Assembly (NCBI GenBank): GCA_037157565.1
Contig: JAZHRO010000063.1
Coordinates: 88,626,001 to 88,690,000 of the forward strand
Length of the DNA: 64,000 nucleotides
Direction: 5' to 3'
DNA from: Thalassia testudinum
Taxonomy: Eukaryota; Streptophyta; Magnoliopsida; Alismatales; Hydrocharitaceae
Shown here: piece after piece, positions 1-10,960 of the stretch
Layout: the number at the start of each line of letters is the position of its first letter
Position numbering within the stretch: position 1 is the stretch's first letter
Position numbers and translations under genes: made by a program
Notes under the pieces: model-generated
Databases searched by the model: none
What the model was told of the DNA's origin: nothing
The model's input: only the letters and a program-made list of their open reading frames with translations

Positions 1-1302
1 CAGTGGTTAGGGAGTCAGGCAAACTATTTTCCATTAGATCCACCAAATAATTGGGAGGTAAGAATAGAGTGTCTACTGGTGTTCTATGTCTAGTGCATGG
101 ACTCTTAGTTTCTGGATAATTAGATAAGGATAGTTGGAGTTAGGCATAGCTTTTTGCTCTTGGTTCCTGCATGCAAATAGTTTGTGAGTAAATTCTTGAG
201 AGCCACTAAATAAGTCAAATATGTAGAGATTGAGTTTTAATAAAACTAGTACTAAGGTGGATGGTTACATTGTCCTTTACAGAATTCTTGGCTAAAGGAG
301 GGCATTAGTGTCAAAGGTCAGAAAATACGCTGTCCTCTACATTCCTTTCCCAGTGTTGAGAGTAAGCACTTCCACAAAATAAGCCACCTGATATCCTCTT
401 AAGCATCACCAATCCAAAATAATGCCTTGTGAATAAAAAATTGCATGTTATATTGCATTGTGTTGATAGATATGAAAGAGAGAGTAAAATATATATATGA
501 GAAAAATAATGAAGAAAAAGGAAAAAAATCTAGAAAATAAGTGTTGAGTTCATAGTTGTGTTTATTTCATTTTGAGTCAATTACATTGAGGCAACAATAC
601 CCACTGCTATTGCGATCACCAAACATAGCCCTGACCTACTTTTTCTGTATTTCTGACCACCTGTATACTAGCTAAGGAATTCTGACTTAGTTATAAGGTT
701 ATTAGAACATTAATTGAAGTATTAATTCCATGTGAGGCCACCAAATATTGAGTACATTTGCAAATTCTTGTGAGATTATGAGCTCAAAAGGAAAAGAACA
801 AGAGAAGAAAAGGAGACAGTGTGAGTACAAAGGAATAAAAGAGAGCATAGTTTTTTTAGCCTCTCTCTAGGTTGATTTATTTGATCGTTTGGGAATCTAG
901 AGTCTGCAGTATTGGGTTAAATGTAGCACCAGATTAGTGTGAGCCACCAAATATAGAACCACTTGACTCAGACATCTACCTATACTAAAAAGCCAAGGTA
1001 AAATTACAGATTAATTATTACGTATCCCTGAGGGAAGAAATTTGCCTATCCCGATAGAAATTTTACTAGGGGTCAAGTATGAACTTTAGAAGTGGATTGG
1101 CTTTTCACTTGGATCTATTCCTTAAGCTATTGTTACTACACTTTCACGTTGTTTGGATTTCTAAATTTTTGGATGAAACAAGAAAAATCTTTAGTCAAGC
1201 CCTTAATAAAAAGAACAAAAAGTTCTACAGGGACCAACTTATAAATAACATAGTCATACACTTGCATTTGCTAGGGACTAGCAAAATTTAAGCATGATGG
1301 TA
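1..1302 (+). mobile_element. Element B, 3' part of the internal region (left end outside window)
   Basis: This noncoding stretch matches, in reverse complement, the 3' internal regions of elements E (about 6400-7560) and D (about 13000-13950). Shared text includes the run around 230-330 and the one around 730-790. It ends with the phrase ttgctagggactagcaaaat at about 1268-1287, which precedes the 3' LTR in several elements here. No convincing coding region is present; the small reading frame at 1079-1291 is not conserved in the other copies. The stretch carries repeated copies of a CCACCAAATA-like motif (see findings). The purine-rich run just before the LTR is decayed. Confidence 0.7.
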
Positions 1303-1647
1303 TGATTACGCAAAAATCATAGGACTTTATTGACCTAAATTGATTTAGATCTTAGCATAACTTAGGAGTGATTCATGCATGAATTGCATATTCTGCATCT
1401 TTACTACTTTTCTCAAATATTCTTGAAATAATGCCATAATGTTGTACTGATTAGTGTAATATTTGGTTTACAGGTAATAAGATGCTTAGGAGATAGCCCA
1501 AAGTTGGATAGAGGCTGGAGATGCAGTAGAGCTAAAGCAGAAGCTTGGAATAAAGATGTAAATAAGATGAAGATAGAGGGTATGGGAGAAGTATACTATA
1601 TGACCTGTAGGGATTTAATGTTAGAATTAAATTTTGAAGAACATAGG
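1303..1647 (+). mobile_element. Element B, 3' LTR, part 1 of 3
   Basis: It starts TGATTACG and reads like the reverse complement of the ends of the D LTRs at 4370 and 20359. It is cut at 1647 by element C and resumes at 51281 after the repeated target atagg. A third part follows element H at 61418. Together the parts make about 2.1 kb, matching the 2.2 kb LTRs of D. Confidence 0.75.
1643..1647. repeat. Target site duplication of element C (atagg)
   Basis: The five bases atagg precede the TG start of C's 5' LTR and recur exactly at 51276-51280, directly after the CA end of C's 3' LTR. A perfect five-base duplication 49.6 kb apart shows that everything between is one insertion plus later insertions into it. 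Confidence 0.9.
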
Positions 1648-2177
1648 TGATAAGCATACATCTAATTGGCCTAAAGTACCTATTTATGAATGTTTCTAGG
1701 TCTATAGAAGCATCATATATTATAAAAATTACATAATATGAATTATCATGCATTTAGGTTAGATTGTATAAATTATTGGTTTATTTTCCCTTTTTGTGGT
1801 CATGGGATAGGGCGAGATCATTTTGGGGCCCTGGATTGAAGATCCAACCATATGGATCTAATCAGAGAGACGATCGGAGTTCAACGACTCCAAGACCACC
1901 CCGATCAGACCTCCATAGCATCAGATGCACTCCGAGAAAGATTAGAGGTCAAGGGCCAAGGTGGTGTAAATTTGTACCACAGATGACAAATCCAACTACA
2001 CGGGTGGGTTTTGATCGATGATCGCAGCCCAACGGCATGAAAATTGGTCCAATCTGACATCTGTGGCACCATCTGCAAGTCAAAGATGATGGACGGCCAT
2101 GATGGCACCACGTGGTGCATCATAGCCACCCAACACCAGCCATAGTAGCTCCTCTCCGCTTGCTCGATGATTCCCAG
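1648..2177 (+). mobile_element. Element C, 5' LTR, part 1 of 3
   Basis: Starts TGATAAGCATAC and matches 49473-49985 of the intact 3' LTR nearly base for base. It is interrupted at 2177 by element D. The near-identical five bases cccag (2173-2177) and ccgag (20360-20364) flank D. Confidence 0.88.
2105..2118. promoter_or_regulatory. Palindrome with G-box core in C's LTR
   Basis: The perfect 14-base palindrome GCACCACGTGGTGC contains CACGTG, the plant G-box bound by bZIP and bHLH factors. Related copies lie in the other LTRs: C 49908-49923, F 22837-22852 and 44598-44613, H near 53040 and near 60951. Regulation is inferred. Confidence 0.45.
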
Positions 2178-4370
2178 TGACAAGTTCATCTGCGCACGTG
2201 TCTTGAAATATGTCATAGTTTGTAGTAGAGTCATGCAAAACCCTTGATAAAAAATATTTGTATATTAACAAGACTATGAGTCCTGGTCGTTCATCTGTGG
2301 GAGGTGTTTATGCAAATGCTAATCTTGATTTCAATTTTTTCCTCTTTACTCACTTAAAAATGTATGAAAATTTGTAATTATTTACGTATTCATGCACGAC
2401 ATGCTGTTGCAATAATATCAGAAATAAAGTAAGCAATTTATTATCACAAGAAAGATATTGCAAGCAAGCTCATGGTGATTTTTCACACACAGATATATAT
2501 ATAGGAAGAACTCAGAGATTTTCATTGATTGTATGATGGCGGTAACAAAGCGAAGCTAGAGGAAAGCTTGTACATGAAATCTTAAAAGATTACTAGCTAT
2601 TAGAAAATGCGTACACATGCGGATCTATGGGAGATTGCACGTGCACAAAGCATGAGGGAGAGAGATAGCTACACTACTAAGAAAAAAATAAGGTAGAAAA
2701 ATTAGAACTACTTATCTATCTAGCTAGAAGAAGGAAGGGCATTCAGAGGTGGTCTCTAATGGCCTTTGAGGTGGTTGGGAGAAGGAGAGGTGGCCAATGG
2801 TCGGCAGGCTGACCCTTGGAGATGTGGTGAGAGCTCTCTCTAGCCTTGGGCATGGAGGTGGGAGTGGTGGTGGTGATGGAGCTCGTGGATGGAGGTGGAA
2901 TGGAGGTGGATAGCTATGCTAATGGCTAGATTGGGTGCATGGCCATCCAAGAGAGTCTTTCTATAGACTCTTAGGTGACTATTGATGTGGCTCTATAGAG
3001 GATTATAGAATTCTTTAGAAAGATCTTCCATCTTGGCATCAAGTTGGATGGGAGTGGGTCTTCTTAGATCAACAATTCATGGATCTACGAGAAGACTCTC
3101 CCTTGGTTGCTATTTTTAGCGCCCAATGGTGATGCCACCTATGGAGAATTTTAGAGAACTCTAGCTGCATGCGGCTAGGTGAGGATGTGTAGGTGTGTGC
3201 GTGACCTAGATGGCTAGGTGGTCTAGTGGTCTAGGTTAGGTCCTAAGTGTTTGGGTTAGGTTAGGTCATAGAATAAGGGTTAGAAACCCTAATTACTAAG
3301 GTAGATGCGCAATTAAACTTGACACAAGTTTAATTGAATGAGTGCAAACCTAATTTAGAGTCAGATTACTCAATTAGGTTAGGCTTAGGTCAATGGGACT
3401 CTCACTGAGTTCAATTGGACTTGTGTGGGTTGAGATCTGAGCTCAATTGGACTCTATGGGTCCAATTGACTAAGTGAAGTGTGATTAACTTGATCCAAGT
3501 CAATTGGGATTAGTGAGAACCTAATTAGGTTCTTAGGAGGGTCTAGGGGTAGTGTACTAGGCTTAGGGTACCTTAATTTAGGTTCCTAAGGGGTTGGAAT
3601 TGGGTTTAGGGACCTAGGAACTCAAGATCCAAGCTTGATTTCCAAAACTGGGTCTGGAGAGGGGTATCAGACGTCTAATTTAGTGTCAGATGACTTATAC
3701 TCAAAAATCAGAAGTCCAGACCACCTGTCTGGATATCCATTTAGTGTCAGGGAAGAATCAGGGTTTTGTCTTGGGGATTCTATAGAAATTAGATGTCTAA
3801 CCAAGTGTCTAGATGTCCAATAACACTACAAACATGGGTTTAAGGTGTGCGGGTTGTGGCTAACGGTCCTTGACATCCAATAAGTTATTTGGACATCCAG
3901 ATAAGGGCTGGAACTAGGGTTTTGGGATTTCCTAAGCTATGGTGACCTAGTCTAACGATAGCTGAGGCTTAGGAAGGCTTCTAGGACTATCCTAGGGCTA
4001 GGAATGATCCTAAGTTCTTCTTAATTTAACTCTACCTTACTTTTACTTAATAGAGTAAAATACCTCAACCCTTACATTATTTCTCTACTGCATTTTATTC
4101 TAATCTTCTACTCCAGCTTTGCTACATCACCAGCTTCAGATCTAGCTTCAAATCCAGCTTTAAATCCATCTTCAAATCGAGCTCCTGAGCCTCTTATTAC
4201 CTGTAATTTATATAATGCACTTAATTAGTACATTATATCATTATTTCATGCATAGCTAAGGAAAAGTAATAAAGATGTAATTAATGCTCATGTATGCATG
4301 GATTACACTAGCCTATGCTAAGTTCTTGCCTAATTTAGGTCAATTAAGACCTATGATTGCTGTGTAATCA
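2178..4370 (-). mobile_element. Element D, 3' LTR
   Basis: Pairs with 18160-20359 along its full length. Reading in the element's direction it starts at 4370 with TGATTACA. U3 holds clusters of CAATTG palindromes (about 3300-3530) and GACGTC-like palindromes (about 3640-3900). The TATA-like site seen in the 5' LTR is decayed here near 2960. A telobox (AAACCCTAA) is at 3284-3292. The ORF-like stretch 3635-3823 is not supported. Confidence 0.87.
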
Positions 4371-4400
4371 TACCCCCACGCCTAAATCTTGCTAGTCCCT
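4371..4400 (-). other. Polypurine tract of element D
   Basis: On the minus strand the sequence just before the 3' LTR reads tagcaagatttaggcgtgggggta. The G-rich end (GTGGGGGTA) is the expected primer for plus-strand DNA synthesis. The same ctagggactagcaa phrase precedes the tract in B, E, F and G. The rest of D's short piece, up to 4537, holds nothing else. Confidence 0.7.
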
Positions 4401-4537
4401 AGCAATTGCAAAACTAAGTTATTTACAAATGAGTTCATAAAGGACTAATTATTTTTATCAAGTGTATGGCTAGAAATTCTTTTCCTTTTCATTTTCAACC
4501 TAAAATCTAGAAATCCAGACAATCGTTAAAGTGCAGC

Positions 4538-6376
4538 TGAAAGAGTGATCTTCGTTTTCATTGAAAACTTTAACATAAATGTTGCGTCATTGTAGTATGT
4601 CGCATGGTAGAAAATCTCTTTTCAAAACATTTAATTATTCAAAATCTAACCACAAAAGTAGTTAGGTCATCTCCACAAGGAGGAATTAGCCTATTGAATT
4701 AGTGAGTGGTGACTCATTTATTCGAGAATCTCAATGGGTGTGCCTATTCCTTAGTGCAACTCGTTACCCTTATGAATTCTCATTCTAAGAAATTAATTAA
4801 AATTGTAGGGGTCTATATGCAAAATTATCATAGTATAATATTTGTTATCTAATTATCTTGGTAATGATAATCAATGTAACTACTAATTTCTCGTAAAAAA
4901 GACCTTGTTCATTGCAATCAATATCCTAATCATGCACAATTGCAATCATATGTAATTCGGATAAACTGAAGGGATGTCCATGCGATTCTGCCTTAATATA
5001 ATAACAAGATAAATAAGTTAATAGTGTTTCCACAATGGCATTATTCATAATTACTAATAGGGGCTTTACTGTAGAGAAACAGGGGGAAGAACTCCCCTTG
5101 ATCGCATGCAATGGAGAGGGCACGATTAAACGCGTGATGCTCGAAGGAGATCGGCTGGGATGTGGGCTTCGCGTTGGTGGTCGTGGCGTCAACGGAGGTG
5201 GTTGGACACGCCGGTCGAAGCTTTGGGTGCCATCGGTGGCATGGTTCGATGGCCAGTCATTGAGTGGGCGGTTGGTGAGGCTGATGGTGTGGTTGAGGTC
5301 GTGGGGTCGAGGCAAGTGCAAGGGAGTCGTCGGTGTGAAGGATGGAGGCCGGAGCAGGTGGCTGCATAGAAGCACGTCGGTGATGGGTTCTTTGTAGGAA
5401 GTAGATGAACAGTGGACAGTGGATGTGTTGCTATAGCAGCTTGGAGCTTGAAGTAACATTGGAGGAAGGGAGAGCTCTACGGACGAAGGGCGTGAGGATG
5501 CGTGAGGAGCTCAGGCAGGGGTGGCTTGCTGGAGGTGGTGTGGTCACGTGAGGCATGCTAGGCACGCAGGTGGCTGCTGGAGGTGGTGCATGAGGAGAGG
5601 GTGGTCTACGGCGAGGATGCGGTATGATGGCCATGCGCTGTCATCATGTGGCCAATGGAGGTGGAGGTTGCAGTGGCATGGTGAAGAAGCTCGCAAAGGT
5701 TCACAGTGTGCGCTTATGGGTTCACGGTGTAAGCTTGTGTCATGGTGGTGGAGATGGAGGTGAAGTCCCCACTAGGGGGAAGGGGCATGAACGCACTGTC
5801 ACTACGTGCATGAGTGGAGATGGAGGCAAAGTTGGAGCATGCGATGATCCACAGTGTTCGCTGAAGTTCACGGTGTACGCCTGTTGCATGGTGGAGGAGA
5901 AGGAAAGATATCCCCGCAGGGGGGAAGGAAGATGGATCCCTTCCTCTCTGTTGGCCTACTTTAAAAAATCTCTATAGTTGACTTCTGCAACCACCCGCGA
6001 CGATTGCAAGTGGTTGTAACCAATGGATAAGTTCTGTCCGTTGAGCCATTAGACGTCCGATAAAAACATTAGACATCTTAAACTATTTGGCTAGCAAGGA
6101 GTTCATGTTGGACGTTCTAGATGTCCAGACTAGAATCCAGACGTCTTAAAATGGGACTTTGGATGTCTGACTGTTGCCTTCAAGTGTCTTGTACCTAGCC
6201 TGCATGCACCAAATGATTATCATAACATATCATATGTTATTAACCATAAAATTGGTGCATAAGATGATATACAGACTATGTTGAATACCCCCTTAATTCC
6301 TAGTCAAATATTAACTAAGAATGACTAATTAAAGAGTACTTAGGCCAAATAATGGTCCACAAAAGTAGACTTATCA
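4538..6376 (-). mobile_element. Element E, 3' LTR
   Basis: Pairs with 10961-12943. On the plus strand it starts TGAAAG and ends TTATCA. A GGGGA/TCCCC hairpin at about 5082-5097 matches one in G's LTRs. The 177-aa minus frame at 4926-5459 and the plus frames at 5035-5977 are low-complexity readings of a GC-rich LTR and are not genes. Confidence 0.88.
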
Positions 6377-7793
6377 ATGCCCCCATGCCTAGGTTTTGCT
6401 AATCCCGAGCAAAAATGAAAAATAATAGAAGTAATAAAAAGATTTCTTCTGTCCTTATTCCAAAAATTTAGATATCCAGACAAATGTGAAGTGATGGTAG
6501 CCTAGGTAACGGATCCAAGTGATAATAACCAACTTACATTTGCAATTCGTACTTATCCTTTGGTAAATATTTCTATCGAGATAGGCAACTACTTCACTCG
6601 GGGATAAAGGAGAAAATAATATGAAATTTGACCCCGGCTTTTTGGCTTAGGTAGGAGATACTGAGTTGAATGAATTTGTATTTGGTGGCACACACTCATT
6701 TGGTGCTACATGTAATCTAGTACTACAGACTCTAGATCTCTAGACTATTAAACAAGTCAACTTGGAGAGAGGCTAAACAACTGTGCTCTCTTGATATTCC
6801 TTTGTGCTCACTCTTTTCCTTCTTTTCTTTCTGAGATCATAAATCTCACCAGATTTAGTAAATGTACTCACTGTTTGGTGGCCTCACATGGCATTCAGAC
6901 TTTAACTAAAGTCCTAATAACTCTACAACTAAATTAGAGTCCTCAGCCAGTATTCGGGCGATCAGAAATATTGAAAGGCAGGTATGGGTCATATTTGGTG
7001 GATCGCGATGGGTGTTTTTGTTGCCTCAGAAACATCGTCATGAAGAAAAAATTATAAACCTGGACTCTTTTCTTTTTCTTTTCTCTCTCTCTTCTCTCTT
7101 TTTTTTATTTTGTTCTTTTTTTCTAAATATAATTGTTTCTTTTTTTCTTCTTTTTCTTTCCTTATAAATTAACATAACACGACGTAGACTTTTATTTATG
7201 AGGGATTATTAGGGATGATGATGGTCAAGAGGATATTGTGTAGCTTATTTGGTGGAAGTGCCTAATCTTGGCACCGGGAAGGAATGGAGAAGACAAGCGT
7301 ATTTCTGACTTTGACACTATTACCCTCCTTCAGCCAAGGACTCTATGAAGAATAGCCGTAACCATCCACTATAGTCGTCGCTTTATTAAGACTCAATCTC
7401 TGTGTATCTGCCTTATTTGGTGACTCTTAAGAATTCACCTAATGATGGTGTTATTTTGCACACTGGGTTGCCTTCCAGCAAGTACTGCATTTTTTGCCAG
7501 TAGCCAGACTAATAGGGAACCTGTAAGTCTAGTTCCAGACAGAAAAAGCTAGGCCCTAAAAATATGCGTAACAGTGTGGGCCTAGAAAATAGGTAGCATA
7601 GATGTTGGCGAGCTGATGATTCAACATTATCCCAAATGCTCGCCAGAAGACATGAAAGCAAATAACCTCGTAGGCTACCTGGGGAGGTCTAGGAAAATAA
7701 AAGGAATATGAAAAGGGACCTCCCAAAATGGAATAAGTGGAGGATAACAAGGGTCCTCCAAAGCAAGAAGGGTTTTAAAAGATATAAACATTA
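6377..7793 (-). other. Element E, 3' noncoding region with polypurine tract
   Basis: The polypurine tract lies at 6377-6391 (minus strand: taggcatgggggcat) against the LTR. Downstream of the ORF the region carries several ATTTGGTGG-type repeats (near 6683, 6870, 6995, 7250 and 7410) and a pyrimidine run at about 7060-7165, purine on the coding strand. The same arrangement occurs in D and B. No coding region is supported. Confidence 0.65.
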
Positions 7794-9140
7794 TTATTTC
7801 ACACCCTTGAATGGCGAGACTAAAAGTACAAGCATAATCCACACTCGCCATTCGACCTGAGGATGTAGTAGCCTAATATGTTCTCTAGAAAGAATGTACA
7901 TGGGAAAAGATCTGAAAGAAGGATCGATTAGGGAGTGTAAGGATTGTTTGTGGTGTTGGAAGGTAATGATTAAGTCTAATGAGGGCTTAGTCAGTGTTGA
8001 GTCCAATTCCAACAACGATTCAGATTGTGTATTCTCCCTAGCAATTATTGCAGAAAAATTCAAGTCACCCTGCCTATCATTAATGATCAGAGTTATATTT
8101 TCAACTTCCAGTATATGTGAATCAATGGTGGACTCCAAATTAAATTCCTTTGATGGCAGGGTCGAAGCAACAGAATCATTATCATTAATTTCATCCTCGG
8201 ATTCTTTTGGTTCACTTGAGTTTTTGTCGGGGTGTATATGTGAGTCATCAGTAAAGAGAGGAGTTGGATCAATATCCTTAATTATTTCTGAAAGACGATC
8301 TGTCATAATGTTTTGGAGTAAGCCTATATCACTCAATTTTTTGTTCTTCTTAGGGCATAAATCCTCAATTGACGTGTTTTGTCCTCGAGAGTCTCCCCTA
8401 GGCTTCTCACTATTGTGTTTGTCCTCCTCAAATATCAACTCCTGGTTTTGTGGTGGATGACTCTCAAAAGAAAGGAGGAATCCGAATTTCACCAGATTAT
8501 TTATATCCTCATGGGGAAAGTCCTCAAATAACACATAATCCCCCTGTGATTCACTGCAAATTCTAAGGCTGGGTTCCTCCATAGGGTTATCATCATCCTC
8601 TAAAATAGACTGATTGTACCCTTGAGACCGAAATTGGTCCAATTCATCCTCCATTCCCTTAGGGTCTCGTTCATTACGTGCATTTAAATCCTTAGAATGT
8701 TGGATGGTAGGTGTTGATTCCCTAAGTGGGGGGTCAGGATTAGGCTCACTAAGGGTAGAATGGGGTTCCACCAAATAGTTAATAGGGGAAGTGATAGGAA
8801 CAATACAACCTTGACTCGGGTTATCAGGGGTAAGGAAAATGCTGTCATTAGGGTCAAGGTTCTTAAGAGGTACCATCTTTCCTTTCTTTTGACTCCAATA
8901 TAGCTTGGGTGGATAATTACTAGGATCATTCTCCTTTAGTGGCCATGCCTCATTGGGAGAGTCTAAGTGATAGCTATGTAAAACGGGATCCCTATTGTTA
9001 TTGGTTTCCTTAGAATTATTTTCATGATCACGGTCGTATGGGTAGGGATTAGAATTACTAGGAAGAGCGTAGCTAAATTGTCTAATTTCTTTGTTCAATT
9101 GATGACTATTCCTCAACATCTCTCCCACAGTCTCCATCAT
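7794..9140 (-). CDS. Orphan retrotransposon protein of element E (448 codons, unknown function)
   Basis: I do not recognise this protein. It sits where gag would begin in element E. The frame is open for 448 codons and rich in Asn, Asp, Glu, Ser and Pro. The first 60 residues are hydrophilic with a Tyr/Pro/Asp-rich stretch (PYPYDRDHENN). Residues about 75-160 are Pro-rich, and acidic clusters follow. There are no Cys/His knuckle, protease DSGA/DLGA, RT or DDE motifs, and no membrane segment. The start at 9140 is only the first Met of the open frame. Upstream, a Tyr-rich start (MDYPYSYHFNQD, ATG at 9479-9481) in another frame resembles the N-termini in C and H, so the true protein probably began there and has lost frame. 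Counterparts are decayed in C, D and H. Survival of 448 codons in so old a setting is notable. Confidence 0.6.
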   Translation of the reverse strand: MMETVGEMLRNSHQLNKEIRQFSYALPSNSNPYPYDRDHENNSKETNNNRDPVLHSYHLDSPNEAWPLKENDPSNYPPKLYWSQKKGKMVPLKNLDPNDSIFLTPDNPSQGCIVPITSPINYLVEPHSTLSEPNPDPPLRESTPTIQHSKDLNARNERDPKGMEDELDQFRSQGYNQSILEDDDNPMEEPSLRICSESQGDYVLFEDFPHEDINNLVKFGFLLSFESHPPQNQELIFEEDKHNSEKPRGDSRGQNTSIEDLCPKKNKKLSDIGLLQNIMTDRLSEIIKDIDPTPLFTDDSHIHPDKNSSEPKESEDEINDNDSVASTLPSKEFNLESTIDSHILEVENITLIINDRQGDLNFSAIIARENTQSESLLELDSTLTKPSLDLIITFQHHKQSLHSLIDPSFRSFPMYILSREHIRLLHPQVEWRVWIMLVLLVSPFKGVK

Positions 9141-10940
9141 TTCTTTTTGTTATTTTTGCATTTCTATCATAAAAGAGGAGAGGCTACTACTATCAGATTG
9201 GGGAGGATAGTCAATTTCAGGCTCTAGTTGCCTAGGGGTATCGGTCCAACCTCGGTATGGAAAATCATGAATGGTGGGAGGGTTGGGTGTTTGCATAGTA
9301 GTAGGGATTCCAGGGTTGGAAATCCTGCTCCTAGGCTCTGCTCAAAAGTGGAAGTTATCGAGCCAGTACTCCCAGGATAGGAATAAGAATGATCTCATGA
9401 ATTGTCAATGTACCCATGAAATGATGGATACACTCGGGGCATGGCATCCTGGTTAAAATGATAGGAGTAAGGATAGTCCATTTCCTTCAATTAAATGTTT
9501 TAACTATCTTAGGACTTAGATAGATTAAAATAGAAAACTTCCTAGAGAGCTCTATCACGCACACACCAAGCAAACACAAGGCAAGAGGTCTTTTGTTGAT
9601 TTAAAATTCTTTAAGTCCTCTTCCAACTCTTCAGCTTGGCCTAATATAGTCAAGGTAGTGTTTCTCCGTTCCACGTAAGTGGTATAAGAGAAATGAGGCA
9701 CTTGAAATTTTTGGTCAATGACTGCTAAGAAGGTTGAGGTTACTTTTAGCCCTTTTTGGGTGATCAATCAAGTTGTCAAGCAATTACGCACCCTAAATTG
9801 ACCTTCGAGTGCCCTGAAGACGTACACTTTGCTGCGATTATATTCTCTAATGCTCAAGTAAAAAGGTACTCCAAGGATGGAACCAAGGGATGCAAGTAGG
9901 GTGAACCCTTCCTTTGAGGCATTACGTTAACGGTGCCTCTCAACTACCCTTGAATTCCTTTAAGGGGTGCCCCCCTCCTTAGTGTAACAAGTCACTTAGG
10001 CAAAAGTGAATACTATCATCACAAAGTGAGATAGGAGGGTTTGCACCGATAAAGAGATCAATGTCTATAGCCTTAAGGGTCCAAGTCCTAGTACAGTGAC
10101 TATAGTGCATGCTCAGTGTAGGAAGTGTGCATCATACCACGGAAAGTAATTTTTCCTTTTGAAAATCGCAGTCACATTATTCAAACACTTTCTATATACT
10201 TTTCTTTCTTTTCAAGAAGTAATGTGAACACTTGATTAATATTTTCAAATTAGCTTAAATGGTCTTTTTTTAATTATGTCCAAATGCAATGCGTGTGTAG
10301 ATAACTGATGCACAAGAAAAGACGTACCTTACTCCAGCTCTCTTCAATGTAGGATGTTTTCAATGCAAAAAGAAAAACTAGATGCTGCTCATTCAATCCT
10401 AGAAGGTCGCCCTATAGATATATAGCTTCTAGCAGGTAGTTCGAATATATATATTTAATAATAATAGGCAAACAACCCTAATCTAACTAACTAACCAACA
10501 TGCAGTTCAAACAATTCGAATAATCCTATAATCTAAATAAAATGGGAACACACTCCCGAAAATACACTCCTGCATGCAAGAGCGATAAGAAATAAAGAAG
10601 CACTTGGAACACGTTCCCAAAAATGCTCAACAAGGGTCCAAAAGAGAGAAATTAAGTTCTAATGTCTATCTAAACTAAATCCAAACTAAGATCTAATGAC
10701 TAAATCAGACAAAGGCTCCTCCATATGCCTATGTGCATGGGATCAAGGCCCACAAGCACCCATTGCTAGGCACTAGGTGGCGTCAAGGTCCACAAAAAAT
10801 ATCGCCTTCGTCGTGCGTGCCCACAGCATTCGTTTGTTGTTTTTGCACAAAAAGTGATCCACATTCAGTAATTCAGAAAAGCTTTCAAAATAGTATAAAA
10901 ATAATATAAAATTATCAAAAAAATTAATAGGCGTGTTTCC
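9141..10940 (-). other. Element E, leader with decayed start of the orphan ORF
   Basis: Between the primer site and the ORF. A decayed N-terminal coding part occupies 9141-9481, with one in-frame stop and a frame change. A block at about 9838-9975 matches G's leader at about 27205-27325: both contain GAATT, AGGGTAGTT, CAAAGGAAGG, CTACTTGCATCC and CCTTGGAGTAC in the same order. C, F and H lack this block. Nothing else was recognised. Confidence 0.6.
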
Positions 10941-10958
10941 TCCCTAGCAACGACGCCA
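10941..10958 (-). other. Primer binding site, tRNA-Asp type (element E)
   Basis: On the minus strand it reads TGGCGTCGTTGCTAGGGA, two bases from the LTR end. It matches the complement of the plant tRNA-Asp 3' end (TGGCGCCGTTGCCGGGGA) at 15 of 18 positions, and all differences are transitions. A tRNA-Asp primer is typical of Athila-type elements. Confidence 0.85.
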
Positions 10959-10960
10959 TT

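Noticed and set aside
1079..1291. 70-codon plus-strand frame in B
   Set aside because: Not conserved in the homologous 3' regions of D and E.
3243..3292. Interstitial telomere repeat (GGTTAGG runs and AAACCCTAA)
   Set aside because: Only two or three irregular copies, present at the same place in both D LTRs; at most a telobox.
4926..5459. 177-codon minus-strand frame
   Set aside because: Inside E's LTR; not preserved in the other LTR at 10961-12943; low complexity.
7894..8460. 188-codon plus-strand frame
   Set aside because: Shadow of the minus-strand orphan ORF of element E.
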